From: Protula sp. h YS-2021
Taxonomy: Eukaryota > Annelida > Polychaeta > Sabellida > Serpulidae
Assembly (NCBI GenBank): GCA_949752745.1
Contig: OX457029.1
Span: forward strand, 16,493,956-16,557,955
Reading direction: 5' to 3'
Length of the DNA stretch: 64,000 bases
Shown: positions 12,099 through 24,000 of the stretch, piece by piece
Layout: the number at the start of each line of letters is the position of its first letter
Numbering within the stretch: position 1 is the first letter of the stretch
The notes under the pieces: model-generated
What the model was told of the DNA's origin: nothing
Database searches by the model: none
Seen by the model: only the letters and a program-made list of their open reading frames with translations
Program-made: the position numbers and the translations under genes

Positions 12099-15000
12099 GT
12101 ATGGACTTTAGTTTAAACTTTTCAATGGTGGAGTGGGGAGAATCTGGTGCTCTTGTCAGAAAGGAGCCGTTTTTAGGCCAGCTGACTATGGTGGGACTGG
12201 TGTGGTACCAGCGTTCGAAAAGTCTGGCAAAAAAAGTGGTGGCCCACCGGGCTCCGAACTTCAAAAAGTTGGGAGCCCGATGCGAACTCTTGAGACCCGG
12301 CACTTATTAGACCAGCTGCCTTCCTCTGGCAAGTCTTATCACATCAGCAGAGGCACCGTCGTCTGAATGTACGTGTGCACTTATGTAAACATTTACGGAT
12401 GTCAGACAACTCACCCAAAACCTTCGGACGACTCACCCAAAGCCCTTGGACGACTCACCCAATTTTACAAGACGGTGTGAAATGTTTATGAGAGGCTTTC
12501 AAAAATATTTTATTAATGTTTACAATTCAGTCTGCATCTTTTCCCCCAGTTAAATTTGTATTTGAAGTTAGTAACAACATCAAAAGGACTAAAATTTAAG
12601 TAAAACTTTTATTTAAGTGAAATATTCGTTCATTAAAGTGCGTAACTACATATCAATACAGATCTCAAATGCATTTAATACGAGCAAAGTTAGTTTATTC
12701 AGTCATAATGTCATTCGGTGCACGACACCGGAAAAATCTCATTAATATTCCAACAAATAAGAGGCCCTCTTACTGAACGACCCCGGGAATCACTAATAAG
12801 CTGTTCACCACAGGACTTAAGTGACTCCGAGCTGAACAGTGGTGACAGGCCATTGTTTAGTTAATTGCACTTTATAATTACTTTTCAGCTTCTATGTGTC
12901 GCACTATTAGGATTAACACGAGCGAATCCGAGCGATTTGCATTTATCAAAAATTGCAATTAAATATCTGTTCACCGAAAATTATGCAAGTTTAATTATCC
13001 GAAGAAAAAACCTGATTTATTTGCGGTCTAATAATAAAATACTTTTTTGGGTGAGTCGTCCAAGACTTTGGGTAAGTTGTCCAAAATTTTGGGTGAGTTG
13101 TCCAAAACTTCGGGTGAGTCGTCCAAGATTTTGGGTGAGTTGTCCAAGGATTTTTTGGGTGAGTTGGTTTTTGGGTGAGTTGTCTTGCTCCCAACATTTA
13201 CTTAAAATGCTTCTCCTTCAGTTTTGATCGGATTGTTTTCAAATTTTGTGCGAATGATCTCAAGTAGGCCTGTCTTGAAAGGTTACTTTCGTCTTTGTAC
13301 GAGAGATTGATTGTTGAAAAGTTATGCAATCAGATAGTGTCTTTCGCTGAGAAGAAACCGCTTTTACCTCGTCTCTGTATTTCATTCAGATACGAACCAC
13401 CCAAAATAATTATATTTGCAACATTCTGTCGTCAAGTCATTATCCGCCAAGTGAACAGCATGTCAAATTTTTTGGTTGCCAAAAGTGACGGAGGGATATA
13501 GTTTTGAACTTTCCGGTCTGTCTGTCCGTCTGTCACGCCTCAGTCACACGCGCCTATAGTCCACATTAATATATAGATTCGTTTCGAATTTTGTACACAT
13601 CTTCTCTGGACCCTTCCGCAGTGCAGTGACCAAGAATTTTTGGGATCTGGCAAAAATTGACAAAATGGCGGACTTTTGAAAATCGGCACTGGACTTAGCG
13701 TATACAGGCCACATTAATTATAGATGAATTCGTTTCATATTTCGCTTCTCTGGACCCTTCCGCAGTGAAGTGATCAAGAATTTTCCGGATTGGACTTGAC
13801 AAAATGGCGGATTTTTCAAAATCGGCGCTGTACTTAGCGTACCTACGACAGTCTCACGCGCCTCCTGGTTAATGGATTGATTCGTTTAAATGTGAGACAC
13901 TACGTCTACCTGTCCTTCCACTTTTAAATTTTGCGTTGTCAACACGCAGCAGCCTTACACACACCATATCCCCCATGGGGGATAGACGTACTCCTCGAGA
14001 CGTAGTCAAGTTGATAAAGTCCAGGGTTCGCGCTGGGTTCTCAGGAAAATGAGTCAAAAAAAGGAAAGTGTGACTCAGTTGGGTCCAGTGGTGGTTTCCG
14101 AAAAAGTGAGTCATTTCGTAAAGAAAGTCCAAAAAGTAGAACGCGAACCCTGAAAGCACTGCAAAAACACTAAATTCAGTTGAAGCAAATCGAACATTTT
14201 GCATTAAATTGCTTAAACTGATGCTCAAAACGCAGTACCCGAGACGCCACGCGACTTTTTGTCACCTAGTTGACCATCTATTGCGTAGGCCACAGTGCGA
14301 TCAACCACTCCTGTAGACTTGAGTGTAGGTTTTGAACAAAAATTGCAATTCATAAGAACAAGCAAGAGCAATTAGTTTACCTTCTGATGTTTCTAAATAT
14401 TTCCTCTCATCTGCAATCGAAGATCAACACTCAGTAATCTTGACTCAGTGTTGGCATGAACAGCTCCGGGTAACAGCAATCGATTTTATCATTAAAGCGA
14501 AAACGGCGGAGCTGTTTGCAATTCATGTTATTTAAGTGCTTTAACTAGAACCTTATTTCGCTAGCGAAATGTTAAACACTTGACAAAATTAAAATGCGAA
14601 AATAGTTCCTTGGGTTATTTCTTAAATAATATATTGCAAACAACACAGCTTGAATACGTCTTATAAGCCGAGTAGTGTTTGGCTTTGTTGGCTTAAGGTT
14701 TCATTGACTGAGCAGGCATACGCCACCTTATCTATTTACGACAAAGCTCAGCAACTGTGTTCTGTGATGTACATTAAATGCACTGCATTTACTTGCAAAA
14801 ATACACTTTTAACATGGCGTTTTAACAAAGAAAAGGAAATCGAAGACGAAAATAAAAGTGACCTGCACACGTTCAGATCAAGCTCTTCATAAATCCTAGG
14901 TTTCATGGTCCTAGGGCCCACAAAAAAAATCGGAAAAGGTGTCAAAAAGTAGACCCCCGAGTTGTCGCCCATTTTACTTTTTTTCGCCGACTTGGATTTT

Positions 15001-18000
15001 TTGTTGACCAGTTACCTTGAGTCTCATACAGCTTTATTTGTCTGTTTGTTTCAGTAGTCAGAGGGAAATGTTTCATGATAGCGTGACGTTACCATTGTAT
15101 ATTAATTTCCGTGTTTTGTTTATTGATAGGATGAGAAGGTTGCTGGTGCCACGCATTTATTAGGTGATATGTTTTGGGGTAAAGTTGGTGGACATCCCTG
15201 GTGGCCATGCATGGTGGCTTACGACCCATTTGAAGGCATTTATTACAAGAACACAGGCAGTAAGTCCAGCTGGGGCACAAAATCGCCCAGTGAACTTGTA
15301 AATGGTACAGGGAATTTGTGTAATCGGGGATTTCATGAAATTTCGATGAAATTTGTATAGGCCTAATGACTGAAACATTCCCAATTTCACTCAATCTCCA
15401 TTGCAGTTGTTAAGAATATATTAAACTTTGATTGCAAAGCAGTATTTTTTCAACTGATTGGTAATCAGTTACTGAACTATCGGTGTAAAATGCAAATTTT
15501 CCAATGTAGTACTTGATGATTTGGAGCCTCAGCTCCCGCCGAATACTATCGCAGTGGCTCATCAGTCTTTCCTTAAATGGTCAAAATCTAAAGAAGTGTT
15601 ACCCATTACACGGATTCCGTGGGGATTTTTATAAAATCCTTGAATACAAATTCCCTTTTCATAGGTGTGCTGCGTTGTTTTTGCAGAAGTGCATTACCAT
15701 GTTCAGTTCTTCGGTGAGGAGGAGGAGCGAGCTTGGGTGAGCGAGTCGCGCCTGGTGCCTTACATCAGCAAGGAGCAGCATCTACAGTGGCTGTCGGACA
15801 AACGTAAAGCGGCTAGCAAGTCCTGCAAAAAAATGTACGACTTGCCGAGTTGTCGGCGGCGCGCCTGGAATGTGGCGTGCCTCGAGTCTGAAGACGCCAT
15901 ACACATGGACAGGGCGGCGCGCAGAGCACAGTATACTCTGGTTTATGCTGAGAAATCGGATCCCGAGTCGCCGCTAAAGGCGGACACACAACAAGGCAGC
16001 AGTTCTTCGAACAAAAAACGTAAACTAAGTCAAAGTGGGACAGAAGTTGAAGCGTCACCGCCAAAGAAAAAACAAAGACGGACATCTGTGGCTGAAAGTG
16101 ACCCGTTAAAATTGCCTGACCCCACGCATGTTCAGTTTTTAGTTTATAGCGCTAAGAAAAGGGACGTTTTCCGGCGGCAGCATCCGGGCTTTACGGAAGC
16201 CAAATTGACTCAAATGCTAAAGCAGCAGTGGGATAAATTAAGTGACGACGAAAGGTCCAAGTACATACCCATGGGTTCTGATGTGACAGATCTCAGCTTG
16301 AGCGAGAAGGGCGTAAGGGCGGAAGGTAAAATTGTTACGCTAAAAGATCTGGCTGTATGTTTGAGTCTGGTTTCTGACATTCCGTATTTCTGAATGGTTT
16401 GTTGAATAATGACGGCAGATAATGTACTGCAGTTAGTTCACACTAGCATGTTGTCAACTCAAACAGGAATGCTACCGAGATGGCTCCAATCTTGTATGTT
16501 TGTCTGTTTCAAGGTGTTTTGGAATATACCGAAACTCTATGTACCTTTTTGGCAGGAAAGTGATTCCACCCCCTTCCTTCGGCTGTTCCCGTCACTTGTA
16601 GGCTGTTCGTGTATGTGTTGTATATGCGTATATAAACAACCTGTCAAAAATACCACTTCTCTTACGTTTCTGGTCCGATTGTTTTGAAATTTGGAAGAAA
16701 TGTTTCCTAGGTAGACCTCCATGCTGCTAAACTTTAGAAAGAACAAATTGCTGCACTTCCACCAAATCCGGCCTGATCGCTTCAGGTGTCGCAGGAATGT
16801 GACCCTGAAGTTCCAATATCAGGCTTGTATTTTGTTTGCCGATTAAAAAAAAAATTGGCCAAAATTTTTCCAAAAAAGCTCTAAATTTCAGAAGCATCAC
16901 AGAGTGCTACTGTTTGGCATTTCTTCACCAATCGTCACTTATGTGGACCAAAAACTCTTAATTTCTGTAAATTTTTTGTTCTCTGAATTTTTTAATACTT
17001 GTTCCTCAAGTGCAACTGAATCAAATTCGGATTGTAAGTGGGCCAGGTTCGTCCAAGGAAAATGGACCAGCTGGACTTAGAAAATATCAGCTCTTGATTC
17101 ACTTTTGTTAACACGATATCTCAAGAACAGCTCCAAGAATTTTAATGATACGTGGTGTATAGCTTCTATGGGCACTAACAAGGATCGGTATTGTAAATGG
17201 GTTAGCCTGGCCCTAGGAAAATGAACAAAATGGCCTTCAAAATTTACCAAATCCTGGAAATTATTCAGCATCGGAATGAGTTTGTTAACACGATATCTCA
17301 AGAACAACTGCAGGGATTTTTATGAAGCTTGGTATGTAGCTTCTATTAACACTAACAAGGATCGGAATTGTAAATGGGCCAGGTTCGTGTAAGGAAAATG
17401 CACCGACTGGACTTGGAAAATTTCAGCTCTTGATTGACTATTGATGGCCATGTTTAACTGATGTGGGGCCTGTGGGGAATATGTGGGTTATGCACACTGC
17501 TCTAGTTAGGTTTTGGTGACCTTGCGTTGTTCCGGTTGCGGATTTCCCATACCAAGTGGTTTATGAACACCATATCTAGGGTTCGACCAGTCTCATACTT
17601 TGGTCATTAATGTTGTACAGCAATATAATGAACCCAATACAGTGCAGTGACAAGATGTTTATTCCCTGTCACCTGCCACGTAGCGCGAAGCGGAGGACTA
17701 TTGAATTCGGGTCCGTCCGTCTGTCTGTCCGTCCGCCTGCCAACATTTGGGATATGTAGTCTTTTGTGCGATGAATCTCAGAAGCCTTGGAGGGATTCCA
17801 TTTAAACGTTGCATAGGGAAAGAACAGGGTGTTGCTGTGCACCTGGGTATAGGTTTTACCGGTCGCCGAAAAATGTGTCCAGGGACTTCGCCGAAATCCT
17901 GGAATTGCACGCCTGCAGGGGACTGAGTCAGTTTCACTGACATACCTATTATTATTATTATTGTTATTGTTATTATTATTGGTGGGAATCGATTATGTAT

Positions 18001-21000
18001 TCGAATATTACCTGGAAATGTGGTTTTTAGGATGGATTCTGTGAGATTTTATTTAAATCTTTGAGAGTATATGCTGACTGACGGTCATATACAAGATGCC
18101 TGCGCGGCATTAAGTTAACTTTTTAGATCGTGGTTCTGCAGACCCCACCTCGTGAAATCTTGAGCCCACGGGTAATATCGACCAATTAGATATTGCACAA
18201 AACAATTTATGTCATCCTTTGAAAATACCAGCTGCAAAATACCGCTATTTTTTACAGAACTTAAAAAGTTATGAGAGTTCAGAGTTGATTCTAAGGCCCC
18301 CTTAATCCTGTGAACTTTTTTCCCTATCATCTTTGACCGAAATGATTTGTTTGTTCCAACAACTTTCACGTTGTGATGATTTTCTAGTTCTAAGTGTATG
18401 AAGATGTAAACTCACCCGAATGGAACTTAACCAGGGTTCGCGCTGGATTCTCAGGAAAGTGAGTCAAAAAAGGAAAGTGTGACTCAGTCGGGTCCAGAAA
18501 AACTCGGTGGGTTCGAAAAAAGTGAGTCATTTCGTAAAAAAGTGTGGACAAAAATCCCGCCAATGCGAACCCTGTTAACACTTGTTTGTTATACAGCAGA
18601 CATTAATGCATAAAAATTACTATATAGAAATCACGAGAATGAACAGAAGTGAATAAACCGTTTTACTGTAAAGTAAAATAGTAGGACAAACAATTCTCTG
18701 AACGCATGATTATTATTTAATACTGATAGAATATACCAGTTCGTCCTACAGATCTGGCCCTATTGCATTTGATGGCAAAATCGAAATTTCGTCAAAATTG
18801 TAGCCTTTTCTTTCACATTTGTATTGTCTTCGCATCTACAGCTGGCAGTATGTCCACGGACATTCTTGTTTATTTATTTGAATAATTTATGTATATTTGC
18901 GATGGCACCATAGAGAAACGTGAAACATTGAAAGAAAAACAAGACATTTCCGATTCTTTAGTTTGTCCTGTGAAGAGGAGGGGGCAGGTTTTCACAGCAG
19001 AAAAAAAGATAGAATATGCCAAATTGCAACTTGGGGGGGGGGGAGAGGTGTCTTTCGAATGGATGCAGTAGTGGCATGTGCCGAAAAGGCGAAGTGCGAG
19101 TTGTCTCAACGCCCTGTTCTTTTGCTGATTACTCTTATGGGAAGACGGACTCATAGTCTCGTTTCAATAATGTATCAGACAAAAAGTCCACGAAGCCGTC
19201 CAAGAAGAACAGCTTACCTGCTGATTCCGCGGCCAGTGTCTTCAAGAGTGCAACCAAGAAGAAAAGCCTGCCTGCCGAGGCTCCCATTGTCTCCACGAAA
19301 AAATTAAAGGTACCTTTAATGGAAAAGTTTACTTGGGAAGTAACGATGCCATGCGTGTCTAGTGCGCAGTTATAGCCGACAATAATGGAATTGTATTTCA
19401 AAGAGTTAAAAAGGTAGTGTCTTAAAACAGTCAGTAAAGTGTGGCATTGAAATAATACTCAATCTCCTTTTTATCTTCTACTAGGGACGGTATCGCTGCA
19501 GATTTTGGTCATTGAGTTCTTCCGTGTTCAGAGAAAATTCTTTTGAAATATCTCGTAATTTCCTCCTACCCCCAACTGGCTTTAAGCCCTGGAGGGGACC
19601 TCAGATTTCGGGGTTGGTGTCCGTCCATTGCCGAATACTACTCTCACCCTGATAATCCCTTTCCTGTGATAATTGGTTATAGATGGCCAGTCATCTTAGA
19701 CTTTGACTCAAACTTTCTATTTAATATGACGAGACAGATCATCGTAAAATTTTGAACCAGGCTTAACCATTTCGAAGCCACTGTTGGGTTGATTTTGGGA
19801 TCGATCGGTAAATTCAAAATGGCTGCCAGTCGCCATCTTGGGTTTTCATCTGGAATTTGTTGTTTACACTGAAATTGCTTGTCCAATCGTCACCAAATCT
19901 TAGACAAGGCTTAGCAGCTGAAATGGCACTATCAGGCTGCACCAACGGTCCACCTTCGTGCACGACCGGTTGCGCAGTGCCGTCATAACACGTTTGCTCC
20001 TATGTCACAAAGTTTTAGTATGATACTAGGGTCCTTGGTCGATACGGCTCAACCGATTCGGCCCTTTCTGAATATCGATTCGGCACCAGCTTGGATGATT
20101 CGGCCCTTGGCGTTTCGGTACCAAATTATCAACCACATTTTAACTTTTTCTTCTTTAAGTTAGAATTCACGTGGCTTATTTTAGCATATAGAATTTCATA
20201 AATAGTGATTGATATACAGTAAATCGGACTAAAACATATAACACACCAATGTCAAAGTCTTTTTTTTTTTTTTTTTTTATTTATATCTCGTAACACACTA
20301 CATTTTACACACCACAGATCTGACCACTGCAAAATACATATAAAGATCTGATATTCGGTTAACATAAAATGCAATAAAATGTCCTACAGTGTAATATTAC
20401 CGCTTGAAACGGGGACACAGTACATTGGAAGCAAGACGTTTCGGCCCAAAACCATTTCGGCCCACTCCCATAGACGATTCGGCCCAAGACGTTTCGGCCC
20501 AAGACGTTTCGGCCCAAGACGTTTCGGCCCACTCATTTTTTAACTAAACTTGCGCCCCAAGACTTTTCGGCCCAAGACGTTTCGGTCCACTTTTCCCAAG
20601 ACTTTTCGGCCCAAGACGTTTCGGCCCACTAAACTATCATTATACAGATGTTTTGATTTTGTGTTAGACATTTAGTTAATGGATAATTCCAAAGCCATTG
20701 CAAGAGCAGTTTGTTAAAAATCGAAACTGTAGCTATTCCTATTTGAATTTAAATCGTGTGTTATGTATTATCTCAGATTGCTTATACTACTATTTCTTTA
20801 ACGATTGAAATTTTCAACTTATGAAAACCTTAAAGATATACATAAGCATACAGCAATTAGATAAATGATATGTAATTGCAATTAACCTGAAACGCAATAG
20901 GCAGCCTCGGGAAGATTTGATCAATTGCTTTGTGACTTCGATGAATTATCCGTGTTATTACAAATTATAAAATGTTATATATGGGTGTGTGTCAACTGTA

Positions 21001-24000
21001 ATTCTGTTTGAACAACTAAGTTGATAAATCGGCAATTATTTGGTGGAATGAGGTATTTACCAGGTTGATAGGGTAGGGATGGCTAATAGGCTGAAAAGAT
21101 ATTGCTTTTTTCGATCCTAGCAAAATACTTCGAAATCGTTCGGTACGCGTCTCTTATGGCTTGGAGGGATTGCGGTTATGGCCCTCCTAGTTACTTGGAG
21201 GGGGGAGGGGACGGTGGTATAGCTGACCAAAATCGCACAAGAATTCCGTTTCAACGGAAAAACCCATATTTAACCAGCACATCAAGTCGAGAATCATCTA
21301 ATTGATTTTGTGTGGATTTGAATTTACGAAATGCAATCAACAAAAAAATCATCACACGCCGTATGAAGTCGGTAAATCAGCTCATAATCCTCTGCAAATT
21401 AGGTGCAGAGGATTATGAGCTGATTTAGCGTCAGTTAATTAACTGTTAACCCATTAAATACCAGAGTAGGTGTATGAAATGCGCTTGGAATTGCAATAGA
21501 AAAATAATCCAACACACTCCAGAGATGATCAGCAAATAATTGTTGAAAGCCATCAGACGCTGGAGTTGGTTAGAAGAATGAAAATTCACAGCCGTTTTGA
21601 AATAACTTATGAATACATGAGCCTCAACCTTCAACCTTTTCTAAGTAATAACTATTTCAGTGGACCGAAATGACTTGGGCCGAAAAGTCTTGGCAAAGCA
21701 GGCCGAAAAGTCTTGGGGGAAAAAAATGGGCCGAAATGTCTTGGCAGTTCAAATGTGGGCCGAAACGTCTTGGGCCGAAAAGGTCTGCCATTTCGGACTA
21801 GGCCGAAACGTCTATGGGCCGAAATGGTTTTGGGCCGAAACGTCTAGAAGCCCAGTACATTTTACACCACAACTCTTAAAATAGGTTAATTTTTTGTACT
21901 CTGTTCAAGTAAGGTATGCTTTCCCAGGCTCTTGATCAAATTGCATTTCACAGCAGGAGATGTAGTAAGCCGTTTGTTGTGATTTTGCACATCAGTCGAA
22001 ACACTTCATTTAAGATCTATAGATTGCATTTCAGACACCGGTGATTTCTCTATAGATTGCACTTCAGACACCGGAGATTTCTCTACGAACCGTGATTTTG
22101 AACATCAGACGTGGAGCTGATTACAGATGAAGGCAGAAGCATTGTCCTTTATTTACCGCAGATCCAACATTTACATATGTGAATTGTTCAGCTGTACCTT
22201 TCATTACAACATAAAAGCCTTTATCTGGCCTCTTTTATCAACAGAATAGGCTAACGTTCATTTTCACTCCAGGCCCCTCCCCCTCAAAAAAAAAAAAAAA
22301 AAGAATAACAATAATTATAAAACGTGGTGCCGAATCAACCGAAATCGGTAAAGTGCCGAACCAAGGATGTGGTGCCGGATCATCCAGAAAGGGTCGAATC
22401 AGTTAAGGACCGAATCATCCAAACCCCTGATACGAGCTGTTGCGTCACTGATAGTCGCCGTTTAATACCCGATTGGTGGTTGTGCTCTCTTCGATGGCTT
22501 GTTTATGACGTGTTTGACAGAGTTCGGCTGATGGGTCATTGGACAGTGAGATCGATGAGGTCATTGACAGAGTGATTGCTGGTGAGGGTGATATCCCGGT
22601 AAGCACTTGCGCCATACCTGTGGCAGGGGCCAGCCTGCCAAGAGCAACACATTTTGAAGTTTCATATATCTCGGGCATGCCGGCTATTAAATTTATAACA
22701 CGTTAGCCAGAAAATATTTCACTGCACAGTATTATTGTCCGAGGCGGAAGTATTCAGCAGGATTCATTTCAGTGTACAAGGGTAATTGAATAAATGTTGA
22801 ATGTTTGACTGTGTTAAAGTTAAGCAAAAAAAAAAAAAAAGGAAGTAATAATAACAAATATCAAAATAAAATAAACAGCGCTTGAGTAGTGAAGTGCATG
22901 TTGTGTGCGAGTACAGAGCGGGCGTGGCAAGCCTTGATTGATTGATGTGTTGCCAGGACATGAGCTCAATCTCGTACAGAGACGGTGTTCTCGTCATTGA
23001 CGAGGAGGCAGATGTGGCGTCACGGAGACGCTGCCATGGCGACGTTAGCTCGCAGGCCAGTTCTGTAGTAAGTCCGGCTAATCTGCTCACATTAAAGAGA
23101 CCTGGGTCGAGTGAGGGAGTGAAAATGTCAGAACACAAAATCTACAGGGTTATTGTGATTTGAAAATGTACAAAGGATACAATATGGGGAAGCAGTGTTG
23201 ATGTACCTTTACAAGCGATTTGAAAAAAAAACCCCGATGGTGAATTAGCTGAAACCCATTGTATTTAAAATTGATTTGATTATGTTCACAGGACAGTAAC
23301 ATGACTACACCAGAAGGGCAGGGAGTGATGTTGGACGGAAAGTACTTTGAGCCGGAGATTTTCAACCTGGTGGCGAATCCGTCGGTGAAGCGGGAGCCGA
23401 TCTGTGAGATCTGCGAGGAGGAGCATGGAGAAATGGTGACGTGTGAAGGCGTCTGCCAGGGATCCTACCACGTCTCCTGCCTCGGCCTCTTCAAGAGACC
23501 TGCCGGCGTCTTCAAGTGCGACGCCTGCACCACCGGTAATGCCCCAAACGTGTTAGATCTGCGAGGAGCACGGCGTAATGGTGACGTGTGAGGGCGTCTG
23601 CCAGGCTGATTTGGTTTATTTTTCTCAAGTTCTCAACCAAACAAACAAACACTCAAGTGCTGAAATGCTAAATATATTTTCAGTATATATAAAATATATC
23701 AGAATTTCTAGTTTTTAAAGGCAAAATTTGTTGTTGTAGCTGGGCGTGTGGTTAAAAAAAACCATACAAGGCCTATTACCAAAGCCTCAAAAAGGCTGTA
23801 AATGATTCGTTTTATCCTGATGATAGATATTACCAAATGCTAAGACATCTGTCAGACTAGAGCCTCAGCATCTTGCTCGATCTTTTAACCAATATATGGA
23901 AGACTGGTGCCTTTCCTGAATTATGAAAAAACTTTGCAATGTCATCTAGAGGATTGAATCTTGTACAACACCATCCTGACCAAAATATACACTCCGTTCA

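Larger units (their letters stand above)
12099..15129 (+). other. NSD2 intron 1 contents
   Basis: Contains foldback element FB-B (12,397-13,192), a dispersed repeat (about 13,490-14,012) and a CAGGG MITE (14,022-14,152). The remainder, including 14,160-15,129, shows nothing recognisable. Confidence 0.6.
16326..19178 (+). other. NSD2 intron 3 contents
   Basis: Holds a diverged tandem repeat (17,035-17,470), a TCYG-rich repeat (about 17,690-17,940), an ATT microsatellite (17,947-17,985) and a CAGGG MITE (18,432-18,574). The rest shows no feature. Confidence 0.55.
20030..22427. mobile_element. outer foldback element FB-C
   Basis: Left arm (20,030-20,135) contains TTGGTCGATACGG, GATTCGGCACCA and TGGATGATTCGGCCCTT units. 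Right arm (22,323-22,427) contains the inverse units (GGTGCCGAATCAACC, GGACCGAATCATCC). Both ends start with GG when read inward and are flanked by TGATACTAG (20,021-20,029) and TGATACGAG (22,428-22,436), an 8-of-9 target duplication. The core contains the complete element FB-D, so FB-C is older. Confidence 0.75.
19310..22520 (+). other. NSD2 intron 4 contents
   Basis: Dominated by the nested foldback elements FB-C and FB-D (20,030-22,427). 19,560-19,920 is a copy of a locally common repeat (GTCCGTCCATTGCCGAATAC, AAAATGGCTGCCA) also seen near 9,480-9,690. No other feature. Confidence 0.55.

Noticed and set aside
16409..16687. 92-codon frame after exon 3
   Set aside because: No motif, no splice phase match to exon 4, and exon 3 joins exon 4 in phase without it.
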